Below, in pieces: positions 55,827 to 64,000 of a stretch of 64,000 nucleotides of DNA (positions are counted from its first letter, which is position 1; every line of letters begins with the position of its first letter). The DNA comes from Beduini massiliensis (GTDB lineage: Bacteria > Bacillota_I > Bacilli_A > Erysipelotrichales > Coprobacillaceae): NCBI RefSeq assembly GCF_000829905.1, contig NZ_CDPP01000006.1:558001-622000 (forward strand). Reading direction: 5' to 3'. Below the pieces are notes generated by a model. The model saw nothing but the letters and a program-made list of their open reading frames with translations. It did no database searches and was not told the origin of the DNA. The translations under genes and the position numbers were made by a program.

Positions 55827-57119
55827 CTACTGGGCTTCTAAGCCTTCTTTTTCTTTCTTTAAATCTTGTTTTTCAATGGTTTTAATAAACGGATAGAATA
55901 CTAATGCTAAGATGACCCAGGTAATAATGACAAACATGGTTGCCGGTATATTACCTGCCGTGGCAATATAGGTTTTAATTGGTGCCGGTGTAATCCATGG
56001 GGCAATCAAGACCGGTACCGGCAATATTCCCGTAACTGTCAGAATGACCGCCACAATAGCGACAACTAAATAACTAATCACAAACGGAATCATCATTAAT
56101 GGGTTCATAACGATTGGCAGACCGAAGATCAATGGTTCTCCAATATTGAAGAAAGCTGCCGGTAAAGCAAGTAACCCTAATGTTTTAATGCGTTTTGACT
56201 TAGAGAAACACATTACAATCGCAAGAGGCGCTAATCCGGTCCAAATATAGTTATCATAGAATACTCCACTAAACATATGAGGCAATGCTGATCCGGCTTC
56301 CATAGCGGCAATGTTGGCAACGTTCATCTGTGTCCAAATTGGAGTGGCAACTGCCCCGACAACGTTTCCTCCATGAATTCCGACTGCCCATAAGATACGA
56401 TTTAAGAATGTCGCTGTAAAGACAGTCGCAGGGGAATCTCCTGCATTAATCAATGGTGTAAAGATATCCATGATCATTTGTGGTAAGTTTAAGTTTAATA
56501 CAACACGTACAAACCACCAGATTGTCACGATAATGGCTGTAGGGATTAAAGCAACAAACGCTTGTGATACCATGCTTGGTACCCCTTCAGGCATTTTAAT
56601 CACTAATTTCTTACGGACAAAGAAACGATATAATTCTACTGTCACAATGGCAATTACCAATGCGGCAAAGACTCCTTTTGCTCCTAAGAAATCCGTTGGT
56701 ACCCCGGAAAAAGATCCGGCTTTATCTGATCCCTCTACCACTGTTTTCACAGTCTGAGCAGGAATCATCAATAAGAATGATGCAACAGAAAGGATGATTG
56801 GCGCTAAAAAATCATTTCTTTCACCCTTTTTAGAATTATAATATTCGATTGTTGCATAGGCAGCTGTCACAGAAACATAAAGTCCGATAAAACTTGTTCC
56901 AATGCCAGAGGCTGCTGAGAATTTAGCTGCAAATGTTCCGATAAATTCCTTATATCCAGGAATTGGCAATGCCGCTAAAAGTAAGAATAATGATCCAACG
57001 ATCAATAATCCGGTAAACGTAATAAATGTTCTTTGAATAATTTGAACATACTTTAAATTTGAGAATTTAATTAGCGGTGGCGCTATCTTCTCTTCAATAA
57101 ACCCTGTAAACTTCTCCAT
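55827..57119 (-). CDS. PTS EIIC permease, lactose/cellobiose family (first copy)
   Basis: 430 residues with about ten hydrophobic segments and the family motif 'FNIGEPLIFGLPIVMN'. It precedes mupG by 9 bp, so the likely cargo is MurNAc-GlcNAc, phosphorylated on entry. This differs from the glucose-type MurP transporter of S. aureus and E. coli, but domain logic is the same. EIIA and EIIB are not in the window. A promoter with MurR-like operators lies upstream. Confidence 0.88.
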   Translation of the reverse strand: MEKFTGFIEEKIAPPLIKFSNLKYVQIIQRTFITFTGLLIVGSLFLLLAALPIPGYKEFIGTFAAKFSAASGIGTSFIGLYVSVTAAYATIEYYNSKKGERNDFLAPIILSVASFLLMIPAQTVKTVVEGSDKAGSFSGVPTDFLGAKGVFAALVIAIVTVELYRFFVRKKLVIKMPEGVPSMVSQAFVALIPTAIIVTIWWFVRVVLNLNLPQMIMDIFTPLINAGDSPATVFTATFLNRILWAVGIHGGNVVGAVATPIWTQMNVANIAAMEAGSALPHMFSGVFYDNYIWTGLAPLAIVMCFSKSKRIKTLGLLALPAAFFNIGEPLIFGLPIVMNPLMMIPFVISYLVVAIVAVILTVTGILPVPVLIAPWITPAPIKTYIATAGNIPATMFVIITWVILALVFYPFIKTIEKQDLKKEKEGLEAQ

Positions 57120-57149
57120 AGTGTTCTCCTTTCGCTCCCAAATATTGGA

Positions 57150-57225
57150 ATGGCTTACATCTTCAGTATAACAAATAAAAATTATATTTCAATATAAATT
57201 TAATAATTTATGAAATATTATTTCA
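57150..57225 (-). promoter_or_regulatory. Promoter of the EIIC-mupG-murQ operon with two operator copies
   Basis: On the minus strand an extended -10 TGTTATACT lies 16 bp after TTGAAA. Palindrome TGAAATATTATTTCA is at 57211-57225, and a degenerate copy (12 of 15) at 57177-57191 overlaps the -35 box. A further copy lies before the AmiE-like gene. The upper copy includes the stop codon of that gene. Confidence 0.7.
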
Positions 57226-58249
57226 TTAAAAATTCATAGAACTGATTTCGCCATTCTAAAATCAAAGGGTTATTTCGTGTTGGATGTATTCGATTGCTTA
57301 ACACAATGACAGCTAATTCCAAATCAAAATCTACCATAATCGACGTTCCTGTAAATCCGGTATGCATAATTGCACGTTTGGAATGGAATGGTGTGATCGG
57401 TACCGGATCACTGTTGATAAATCCAATTCCACGATTACCGTTGACATTAGACGTTCGGTTCTGATAAAGCAAAGCGATGCTCTCTGGTTGTAATATCGTT
57501 TGTTTTTTATACTTTCCCCCATTCAGCAACATTTTTGCATAATGACTTAAATCATAGATCGTCGAAAATACTCCGGCATGACCGGACACTCCTTGCATCA
57601 TACGGCATTTACGATCATGTGCAGTTCCCCGAATGACGCGCTTTAATAACGGTGAGTCCTCGGTCGGTGCACAGCGTTGTATCCATGTTTGATCGGGAAG
57701 ATATCCGGTTTCTTCCATTTCCATAGGTACAAACAGCCATTCTTTACTTAAATCAGCCAAAGATTTTCTAGTTATTGTCTCAATAATTTCACCCAACAAA
57801 ATAAATCCAAGATCCGAATAAACAATCTGTTTTCCCGGTTCTAAACATGACGATAATCGATAAATGGCTTCTAAGATTTGCGGTTTTTGGCTGTCCAAAG
57901 GCAAAATCGTATCTGCCGGTAACCCACTGGTATGAGTCAGCAGATGTTCAATCGTTACCTGAGCAGATTGGAACGAAGGTAATATTGTCTGAATCGGTTG
58001 ATCCAAACTTAACTGATTTTTCTCAATCAGCTTTAAAATAAGAGGGGTTGTCACAATGACTTTAGTCAGACTTGCCAAATCATAGATGGTTTGCTGATCG
58101 TTTATTTCTTTATGCGGATAAACACTTTTATTCCCGACTATAAAATATTCACTTTTTCCATGATCCATCATCCATACATGGCATCCGCAAAAGACACCAC
58201 GTTCAACAGAGTCTGTTAAATAGTTTTGGATTTCTAATTTATTTTTCAT
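57218..58249 (-). CDS. Serine beta-lactamase-family amidase, AmiE (YbbE)-like
   Basis: 343 residues. Class C/esterase motifs are 'LASLTKVIVT' (SxxK), 'VYSDLGFILLGE' (Tyr of YxN) and 'HTGFTGTS' in place of KTG. The family includes B. subtilis AmiE (YbbE), which removes peptides from MurNAc and belongs to the same salvage regulon. No signal peptide is seen, so it is probably cytoplasmic or exported otherwise. It shares the operator with the EIIC operon. Other esterase functions remain possible. Confidence 0.78.
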   Translation of the reverse strand: MKNKLEIQNYLTDSVERGVFCGCHVWMMDHGKSEYFIVGNKSVYPHKEINDQQTIYDLASLTKVIVTTPLILKLIEKNQLSLDQPIQTILPSFQSAQVTIEHLLTHTSGLPADTILPLDSQKPQILEAIYRLSSCLEPGKQIVYSDLGFILLGEIIETITRKSLADLSKEWLFVPMEMEETGYLPDQTWIQRCAPTEDSPLLKRVIRGTAHDRKCRMMQGVSGHAGVFSTIYDLSHYAKMLLNGGKYKKQTILQPESIALLYQNRTSNVNGNRGIGFINSDPVPITPFHSKRAIMHTGFTGTSIMVDFDLELAVIVLSNRIHPTRNNPLILEWRNQFYEFLMK

Positions 58250-58266
58250 ATTTATTCTCCTGTTTT

Positions 58267-58315
58267 TGAAATATTATTTCGTTTTTATTATGAAAGCTTT
58301 TAAGTAACCTGTCAA
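58267..58315 (-). promoter_or_regulatory. Promoter and operator of the AmiE-like gene
   Basis: On the minus strand TTGACA (58310-58315), 17 bp, CATAAT (58287-58292), then the palindrome CGAAATAATATTTCA at 58267-58281. The operator sits at the transcription start, a classical repressor position, and differs at one base from that at 57211-57225. Confidence 0.8.
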
Positions 58316-58352
58316 CTTCCTAACCGTCTAAGACAATTATTCCTACAATAAT

Positions 58353-58377
58353 AAAAGACACTCTCAGGTGCCTTTTA
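58353..58377 (-). terminator. Terminator downstream of the AraC/GyrI-like gene
   Basis: AAAAGACAC pairs with GTGCCTTTT with one mismatch; T residues flank both sides, so it may act in both directions. Confidence 0.65.
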
Positions 58378-58395
58378 TTACTTATTTTATAGTGA

Positions 58396-59283
58396 TCATT
58401 TTTTTACAGGAATCCAAAGTTCGCAGAATAATCCTTCTTCTCCCTCTTCAAAATAGATCTCATAATCGGTATCTTCAGTTTGACTATACCCTGTTTGCGG
58501 AATAAATTCTTTAAAGAACTTGCTCCAAGTTTCAGCGATACACCTACTGTCATTTCCAAAGCATTTAAACACTACGTAGTCCATTGGTTTTGTTTCCCAA
58601 ATCGAATAACCGCTGTTTAAAAGTTCATCCAGTGTGGATACATCGGTTTCTTCATCTAAAAGGATGCCAATGCCATAATTAAAATGGGTTTCATTTTTTA
58701 ATGTAGGACTGCATAATCCATATACATCTCTTTTTCCTTTTGGACGAAGTGATTTAAGACGTTGGATCTGTTGATTGTTGTGGCACTCGGTCCAAAAATT
58801 AGGAATACTTTGATCATTTTCATCATTCATCTTAACATTTGGAAATGCTTTAATGATTGTAATAAACTTCTGACTTTCTTGTACAGCAATTTTGTAATGC
58901 ATAATGTTTCCACCTTCCATCGTTATTTTAATTACAAGAGGATTAAACAAGCGAAGTTCCGTGCCTTTGCGTTTTGCCTGTGTCGGGGTCACTCCATGGA
59001 AGCGGGAAAAAGCTTTAGAAAAACTTTCCGGTGTGTCATAACCGTACTTGTATGCGGCATCAATTACTAGAATATCACCGTTTTGAAGTTCCTGTCCTGC
59101 CAGTGAAAGACGTCGATTTCTAATGTATTCACTTGCAGTCATTCCCGCCATAAAACGAAAAACTCGGTGAAAATTATAACTTGACATACCGATACTTTTG
59201 GCCGTGGCTTCATAGCTGATGCTTTCTAAAAGATGTTCTTCCATATAAGTAATGGCGTTTTGTAAAAGATACATGGCTTCCAT
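58396..59283 (-). CDS. AraC-family regulator with GyrI-like effector domain
   Basis: 295 residues. The N-terminal AraC double helix-turn-helix contains 'MSSYNFHRVFRFMAGMTASEY' and 'AYKYGYDTPESFSKAFSRFHG'. After residue 125 a GyrI-like small-molecule-binding domain follows ('YKIAVQESQKFITI' to 'CELWIPVKK'). Proteins of this type sense drugs or other hydrophobic compounds. It lies between the MurR-like and AmiE-like genes with separate terminators on both sides, so it may be unrelated to salvage. Confidence 0.88.
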   Translation of the reverse strand: MEAMYLLQNAITYMEEHLLESISYEATAKSIGMSSYNFHRVFRFMAGMTASEYIRNRRLSLAGQELQNGDILVIDAAYKYGYDTPESFSKAFSRFHGVTPTQAKRKGTELRLFNPLVIKITMEGGNIMHYKIAVQESQKFITIIKAFPNVKMNDENDQSIPNFWTECHNNQQIQRLKSLRPKGKRDVYGLCSPTLKNETHFNYGIGILLDEETDVSTLDELLNSGYSIWETKPMDYVVFKCFGNDSRCIAETWSKFFKEFIPQTGYSQTEDTDYEIYFEEGEEGLFCELWIPVKK

Positions 59284-59383
59284 ATTTATCCCTCCCTTAT
59301 CTATTAATATAATCGATTCTTGGTTTTAAATCCTGTTCTTGTTTGCACAAATAGGACGTCTTTTAACAGACTTACTGTTTAGA

Positions 59384-59411
59384 ATAAAAAATAAGCCGTT
59401 AGGTACGGCTT
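59384..59411 (-). terminator. Terminator of the MurR-like gene
   Basis: AAGCCGT pairs with ACGGCTT, followed on the minus strand by a T-rich tract. Confidence 0.8.
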
Positions 59412-60250
59412 TATGATTTGAATTCTTTTACCATCTCTTTAGTTTTCAATAGGTAATCATGGGTTTGTTCTAAATTGTCTTTTGCGATTGCCAAATAAAG
59501 TAAATCGGTAATAATCAAAGAAGATTCACGTGAGGAGATTGCCCCTATTCTTACTTCTCTTTCTTCGGTTGGAATATAAAGCAGAATATCGCAATAACGG
59601 GCTAAAGGTGATTTCTTTAATTGTGTGATCCCGATCGTCACTGCCCCGCTTTCCTTAGCGTAACGCATTGCTGTAACGACTTCTTTTGTTTCACCGCTGT
59701 AACTGATGCCTAAGGCTACGTCATCTTTTGTGATATGGGCAGCATTGGTTATCTGAAAATGAGTATCATGATGATGAATGGCGAATTTTCCGATACGTGA
59801 AAGTTTATGTAATAAGTCATCGCAGACAATGCCGCTTGAACCTACTCCGAATAAATAAATATAGCGTGATGATTTCAAGGATTGTACGGCCTTTTCCATG
59901 GTACTTTCATTCATTAAGTAATAGGTTTGTTCTATGACTTGCAGATTAACCTGTTTTGTTTTCTTGATTAATGTATGAATACTGTCTTCGGCACGAATCT
60001 GTTCTGTGAAGTTTTCAATATTCCCGCCGCTTTCTTTCGCCAGTTCTACTTTCAATTCACTAAATCCGCTAAATCCGATCTTTTTAGCGAAACGAATAAT
60101 TGCCGCTGCGGATGTTCCTGTTTTATCAGCTAAGACTTGAGCGGAATCATTTAGGATATCGGCATGATTATCTAAAATATAGTCTGCCAGTTTCCCTTCT
60201 GTATCGGTCATCATGTTTCTGGCTTCTTTGATACGATATAAACAACTCAT
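59411..60250 (-). CDS. RpiR/MurR-family regulator with SIS domain
   Basis: 279 residues. The N-terminal helix-turn-helix (about 1-77, 'VLADKTGTSAAAIIRFAKKIGFSGFSEL'-type) and the SIS sugar-phosphate domain (about 125-255, 'IYLFGVGSSGIVCDDL', 'GISYSGETKEVV', 'SSRESSL') identify the family. Members such as MurR sense MurNAc-6-phosphate and repress salvage genes. Given the cluster, it is the likely binder of the TGAAATATTATTTCA operators. Control of another sugar system is the alternative. Confidence 0.88.
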   Translation of the reverse strand: MSCLYRIKEARNMMTDTEGKLADYILDNHADILNDSAQVLADKTGTSAAAIIRFAKKIGFSGFSELKVELAKESGGNIENFTEQIRAEDSIHTLIKKTKQVNLQVIEQTYYLMNESTMEKAVQSLKSSRYIYLFGVGSSGIVCDDLLHKLSRIGKFAIHHHDTHFQITNAAHITKDDVALGISYSGETKEVVTAMRYAKESGAVTIGITQLKKSPLARYCDILLYIPTEEREVRIGAISSRESSLIITDLLYLAIAKDNLEQTHDYLLKTKEMVKEFKS

Positions 60251-60311
60251 TTTATCACCTGCTTTCTCTCATTATAGGATATTTATTGGGTTTAGAAAAG
60301 AGATAAGTATA

Positions 60312-60337
60312 TAAAAACGGCAACAAAACGTTGCCGT
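60312..60337 (-). terminator. Terminator of glnN
   Basis: ACGGCAAC pairs with GTTGCCGT, followed on the minus strand by T5. Confidence 0.88.
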
Positions 60338-60344
60338 ATTTCAA

Positions 60345-62426
60345 TTAAATACCAAATAAGAGTTCCATGTAGGTAGGCATTGGCCAGTATTTTTCATCGA
60401 CAATGACTTCCAACTGATCGACTGTTTTTCTTAATGCTTCCATGTTGACGAAAACATCATCACGCCATAAGGCGGCCAGTTCTCCCACTGCGGCCTTTGA
60501 CTCCTGACACTTACTTACGTTATTTTCCAATAAGGTCAATTCATCTTTCATTTGTGAAAGAAGTGTGGTTATCTTTTGAGCGTCTTCAACTAAGAAAGAA
60601 GTATCCAATCCCAGTTCCTTTGTCGCTAGGATATCGGCTGAGAAATCTCCTAAATAACTCACAATTGCAGGATAAATCTGAGTTTTTGCCATCTTTATTG
60701 CGGTTAAAGCTTCTAACTGAATCGTTTTGATATAGTTTTCTAGTAGAATTTCATATCTTGATGCTAATTCTACATTTGTATAAACCCCCAAACGGTCAAA
60801 CATTTCCAAATTCTTAGGAGTTCTTAAACATTCTAAGGCCGCGACTGTATTTTTATTATTGAGTAAGCCGCGACGAGCAGCTTCTGCTTCCCATTCGGCT
60901 GAATAGCCATCTCCATTAAAGATGATACGCTGATGATCTTTAATAAAGTCACGAATGACCTCTATCACTTCTTTTCCGCTTTCAATGGCGTCTGACATTT
61001 TATTCATTTCATCTGCCAGCATTGAATTTAATATCGTATTGGGTCCGGCAATGGATTGACTTGATCCTACTGCCCTAAATTCAAATTTATTCCCCGTAAA
61101 GGCAAAAGGCGAAGTACGATTACGATCGGTCGTATCTTTTGAGAAAGTAGGGACTACCGAAACCCCGGTTTGAAAACGTGCCCCTTGAGCATGTGTTTTT
61201 ACTTTGCCGGTAATGATATTCTCAATTAATTCATCTAATTCATCCCCTAAAAACATGGAGATAATGGCAGGGGGAGCTTCGTTTGCTCCTAAACGATGAT
61301 CATTGCCTGCTGTTGCAATCGACATTCTTAATAAGTCGGCATATTCGTCTACCCCTTTAATCGTACAAGCTAAAGCTGCTAAGAAAGGAATATTTTCTTC
61401 CGGATTTGCTCCTGGATTAAACAAATTCATTCCGGTATTCGTGATAATTGAGAAATTATCATGTTTTCCTGACCCATTGATGCCCTCAAACGGTTTTTCA
61501 TGCAATAAGCAACGCAGCCCATGTTTTTTTGCTACATCCTGCATCAAGATCATCAATAAATGATTATTATCGGTCGTAATATTCATGCGTGTATATACAC
61601 ATGCCACTTCATGCTGTGCCGGTGCCGCTTCATTATGTTTTGTTTTAGAAGGAATGCCGTATTTCCATAATTCTTCATCCAAATCTTTCATAAAAGCCGC
61701 AACTTTACGTTTCAAACTTCCAAAATAATGATCTTCTAGCTCCTGACCCTTTGGTGCCATTGCTCCAAACAAAGTACGTCCGGTCAGTTTAAGATCCATA
61801 CGTTCTTGAAAATAACGATCATCTACTAAAAAATATTCCTGTTCCGCACCTACGCTGGCATATGCACTGGTCACTTCTGTATGCCCAATTAAATGCATCA
61901 AACGAACAACAGCACTGTTTAAAGCATCCATTGATCTTAATAACGGTGTTTTTTTATCTAAAGCTTCTCCTGTATAAGAACAAAATAAGGTTGGAATATA
62001 AAGAGACCCCTCTTTCACAAAAGCAGGTGAAGTACAGTCCCATGCCGTATATCCACGTGCTTCAAAAGTTGCACGCAGCCCTCCTGATGGAAATGATGAA
62101 GCATCGGGTTCCCCTTTTCTGAGGGTTTTTCCACTAAACTCTGTGATCGCATGTCCCTGTCCGTCGGGTTCTAAAAACGAATCATGTTTTTCCGCAGTTA
62201 ATCCTGTCATTGGCATAAACCAATGTGTAAAATGAGTTGCTCCGTTTTCCATCGCCCAAATCTTCATTGCATTTGCAATGACCGTTGCGGTTTCTCTCGA
62301 TAAGGCTTCCCCATTCTGCAAAGCTTCATGAAAAGCCTTGTAGGTTGATTTTGGAATACGTGCTTTCATGGTATCATCAGTAAACGTTTTGCACCCATAA
62401 GTTTCAATAATTTTATTCATATCCAT
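60345..62426 (-). CDS. glnN: Glutamine synthetase type III
   Basis: 693 residues, the length of GSIII (about 700-730) and far above GSI (about 450). 'THFTHWFMPMTGLTAEKHDSF' (in part), 'SSFPSGGLRATFEARGYTAWD' (in part), 'VGAEQEYFLVD', 'HNEAAPAQHE' and 'NRTSPFAFTGNKFEFRAVGSS' (in part) are GSIII signatures. It makes glutamine from glutamate, ammonia and ATP in the cytoplasm. GGGAGG precedes the ATG. A GlnR-like box and a strong promoter lie upstream. It is a single-gene unit. Confidence 0.96.
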   Translation of the reverse strand: MDMNKIIETYGCKTFTDDTMKARIPKSTYKAFHEALQNGEALSRETATVIANAMKIWAMENGATHFTHWFMPMTGLTAEKHDSFLEPDGQGHAITEFSGKTLRKGEPDASSFPSGGLRATFEARGYTAWDCTSPAFVKEGSLYIPTLFCSYTGEALDKKTPLLRSMDALNSAVVRLMHLIGHTEVTSAYASVGAEQEYFLVDDRYFQERMDLKLTGRTLFGAMAPKGQELEDHYFGSLKRKVAAFMKDLDEELWKYGIPSKTKHNEAAPAQHEVACVYTRMNITTDNNHLLMILMQDVAKKHGLRCLLHEKPFEGINGSGKHDNFSIITNTGMNLFNPGANPEENIPFLAALACTIKGVDEYADLLRMSIATAGNDHRLGANEAPPAIISMFLGDELDELIENIITGKVKTHAQGARFQTGVSVVPTFSKDTTDRNRTSPFAFTGNKFEFRAVGSSQSIAGPNTILNSMLADEMNKMSDAIESGKEVIEVIRDFIKDHQRIIFNGDGYSAEWEAEAARRGLLNNKNTVAALECLRTPKNLEMFDRLGVYTNVELASRYEILLENYIKTIQLEALTAIKMAKTQIYPAIVSYLGDFSADILATKELGLDTSFLVEDAQKITTLLSQMKDELTLLENNVSKCQESKAAVGELAALWRDDVFVNMEALRKTVDQLEVIVDEKYWPMPTYMELLFGI

Positions 62427-62454
62427 CTGTCAAATTCCTCCCTTATTTTGCCTG

Positions 62455-62510
62455 TTATCCTGTTCTTTAAACTTACAGGATAATTATATCATCAGATCTT
62501 TTACTGTCAA
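62455..62510 (-). promoter_or_regulatory. glnN promoter with GlnR-like box
   Basis: On the minus strand TTGACA (62505-62510), 16 bp, TATAAT (62483-62488). Just after it, TTATCCTGT and ACAGGATAA form a perfect 9-bp inverted repeat (62455-62483). The core, 62461-62477, fits the GlnR/TnrA consensus TGTNAN7TNACA with one mismatch. The site covers the transcription start, so repression is expected. Confidence 0.75.
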
Positions 62511-62598
62511 TAAAATCATTCTTTAATATATATGGTAAATTTACTAAATAAATACAAATAAAATGATTTTACCTCCCTACTCTTCTGATAAAAGTAAA

Positions 62599-63393
62599 TT
62601 ATTCGCCATTATTATGTAAGGGCTCACTTAGTTTGATGACGAGTTCACAAAACATTAAACTGTCATACTGTTCCAAAAAAGGCGAGTGTCCGCTTTTAGA
62701 CAGTTCGTAGACTTCTTTAATCTTTCCTTGTGGTTTTAACGGCTCGACAACTCCGACAATAGGATGAGGATCATATTTTCCCTGTATTAAATAAATCGGA
62801 CATTCAATCGCATTGAATATACTTTCCCACTTCCCCTCTTTACGCCACCGACTTGCTTCCTGCCAGATCGCATCATACATCTTTCCGTCCGTTTTTTCCA
62901 CACTTACCAGTTCCGGATTCAAACAATAATTATCGGCTTTTTCCACTAAACTACCCAAATGTTTAAGGGCTTCATCCTTATCTGCATAATAAGGATCTGC
63001 CAAATTTATCAGTAAAGTTTGAAATGTTTCTTTTTCTTTTAAAGTAAGGCGCTCAAATCTTCTTTCTTCAATCTTTGAAACATAGCTTTCATTTAATGGC
63101 GGACACCCTACCAAAATGACATTTTCTACAAGTTCAGGATAACGCTGGGCAAAAATACCTGCCAGCCAAGCTCCCCATGAATGTCCCAATATTGTCACTT
63201 TATGAGTTAAAGAGGACAGATCCTGCTTTAATTCTTCCACCAAATCTTCAATCGTATATTGAGTCTGAGTATGTTCTGCAACGCCGATTCCTTTACTTAA
63301 TTGCTCTGCTAATCCATGCAGTGAATCGATTGCTCCGGGTCCTCCATGGATCAAAACAAGCTGACATTCTGTTCTTCCTAAAAATGTTATCAT
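62599..63393 (-). CDS. Alpha/beta hydrolase
   Basis: 264 residues. 'LVLIHGGPGAIDSL' gives the oxyanion hole, 'ILGHSWGAWLAG' the nucleophile Ser, 'QGKYDPHP' the acid and 'LSKSGHSPFLEQ' the His. The HGGPG motif again points to the proline iminopeptidase side of the fold, as in the gene at 21845, but the two are not closely alike. The substrate is unknown. It is a single-gene unit divergent from the last gene. Confidence 0.82.
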   Translation of the reverse strand: MITFLGRTECQLVLIHGGPGAIDSLHGLAEQLSKGIGVAEHTQTQYTIEDLVEELKQDLSSLTHKVTILGHSWGAWLAGIFAQRYPELVENVILVGCPPLNESYVSKIEERRFERLTLKEKETFQTLLINLADPYYADKDEALKHLGSLVEKADNYCLNPELVSVEKTDGKMYDAIWQEASRWRKEGKWESIFNAIECPIYLIQGKYDPHPIVGVVEPLKPQGKIKEVYELSKSGHSPFLEQYDSLMFCELVIKLSEPLHNNGE

Positions 63394-63482
63394 AGATAAT
63401 CCTTCTTTCTTTTTTGATAAAATACTACGTTTGAAATCAATATAGACTTAATATATGGTATAATTTCATTAAAGGAGGTTAT

Positions 63483-64000
63483 ATGAAACAAACGTATACA
63501 TTTAAAAAACAAAATAAACCGGATCTTCACTGGTTAATGCAAAGTGATCATTCCTATCGTCTTTTGCTTCTGCAAACCTTAAATGATGAATCCCAGCTTT
63601 CGATTGTCGAAAGCACATTGACTATTTTGTCTGAGATCGATCAAGAACTCTTTGTCGAACAAATAGCACGTATCTACCATAAAATCTATCTTATCAAAAA
63701 TCAAATGACAATTCTTTCTTTTTTAGAAACTAAACTCGCTTTAGAAAAAGAAAAGCTTGTCATAAAATTTGACCTCTATAATGAGTATACTACATTATAT
63801 AAAAAACAAGTTAAACAAAGTTCTGATGAAATGACGGCTATGGATATGACTTGCCTCATCCTGCAGCATTATCCTCGTCTTTATTTTAAAGATGTGTTGG
63901 GCCATCTGAAACCTTATATCTTTTCTATTTTAGAGGCTTACCATAACGATGATTATTCCTTTTTACAAGAAGAAGCCGCAATACTGATTAAAAAAGAAGA
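63483..64000 (+). CDS. Unknown protein, 5' part (runs off the window)
   Basis: An open frame of 172 codons begins with ATG at 63483 behind AAAGGAGG and a TATAAT box and stays open to the end of the window. The visible part is rich in Leu, Lys, Gln and Glu and mostly helical, with no membrane segment or known motif ('DLHWLMQSDHSYRLLLLQTL'). The strong initiation signals make it a real gene. No family is recognised. Confidence 0.75.
   Translation, partial: MKQTYTFKKQNKPDLHWLMQSDHSYRLLLLQTLNDESQLSIVESTLTILSEIDQELFVEQIARIYHKIYLIKNQMTILSFLETKLALEKEKLVIKFDLYNEYTTLYKKQVKQSSDEMTAMDMTCLILQHYPRLYFKDVLGHLKPYIFSILEAYHNDDYSFLQEEAAILIKKE

Overview
The window looks like chromosomal DNA of a low-GC Gram-positive gut-type commensal, most likely a relative of the Erysipelotrichales. 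The signs are AT-rich DNA, strong AGGAGG ribosome-binding sites, CcpA-type cre sites, an HPr-like protein, a sortase-anchored surface protein, a type III glutamine synthetase and several phospho-beta-glucosidases. The taxon is an inference; no rRNA or tRNA gene was recognised.

Layout. (1) 0-3.3 kb: the 5' part of a PstS phosphate-binding lipoprotein gene behind a four-repeat PHO box, an AlbA_2-like protein, a GH1 6-phospho-beta-glucosidase with a cre site on its promoter, and a small orphan gene. (2) 3.4-16.3 kb: a capsule or exopolysaccharide locus controlled by what looks like an invertible promoter. A tyrosine recombinase gene and an outward-facing promoter lie between 24-bp inverted repeats. 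The promoter feeds two overlapping NusG/LoaP-like genes, then a strong intrinsic terminator, then 11 polysaccharide genes: initiating sugar-phosphate transferase, epimerase, glycosyltransferases including a GT6 enzyme with an NAN motif, flippase, polymerase, a CapE-type dehydratase and a damaged CapF-like reductase. (3) 16.3-35.7 kb: mostly single-gene units. These include a sortase-anchored double esterase with an AraC regulator, a GH13 relic, a TasA-like protein with its SipW-type signal peptidase, a manganese riboswitch with mntP, two more GH1 enzymes, an O-antigen-ligase-like protein and an M20 peptidase. (4) 35.8-37.8 kb: the aguA-aguB pair, agmatine to putrescine. (5) 37.8-44.5 kb: an island-like stretch with integrase and IS3 relics, a HxlR regulator with an ABM-like protein, a MalY/PatB aminotransferase, a ROK kinase, a GH4 relic and an OsmC protein. 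(6) 44.5-50.5 kb: a Crh-like HPr paralogue without the phosphorylatable histidine, an XRE regulator, an ABC transporter, a fourth GH1 enzyme and an HD hydrolase. (7) 50.6-60.3 kb: a peptidoglycan amino-sugar salvage cluster (AmiE-like amidase, PTS EIIC, MupG, MurQ, AnmK, second EIIC, BadF/NAGK-type kinase) with a MurR-like regulator and repeated palindromic operators. (8) 60.3-64 kb: glnN behind a GlnR-like box, a hydrolase and the start of an unknown gene.

How it fits together. Much of the window handles sugars: phospho-glycosidases, PTS permeases, sugar kinases, CcpA-type sites and a Crh-like protein. In the salvage cluster, wall fragments would be stripped of peptide, imported by the PTS, split by MupG, and converted by MurQ, AnmK and the kinase to GlcNAc-6-phosphate. 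The most striking unit is the polysaccharide switch. DNA inversion would decide whether the promoter faces the locus, and the NusG paralogues would decide whether transcription passes the leader terminator. As read here, the promoter faces the locus (ON).
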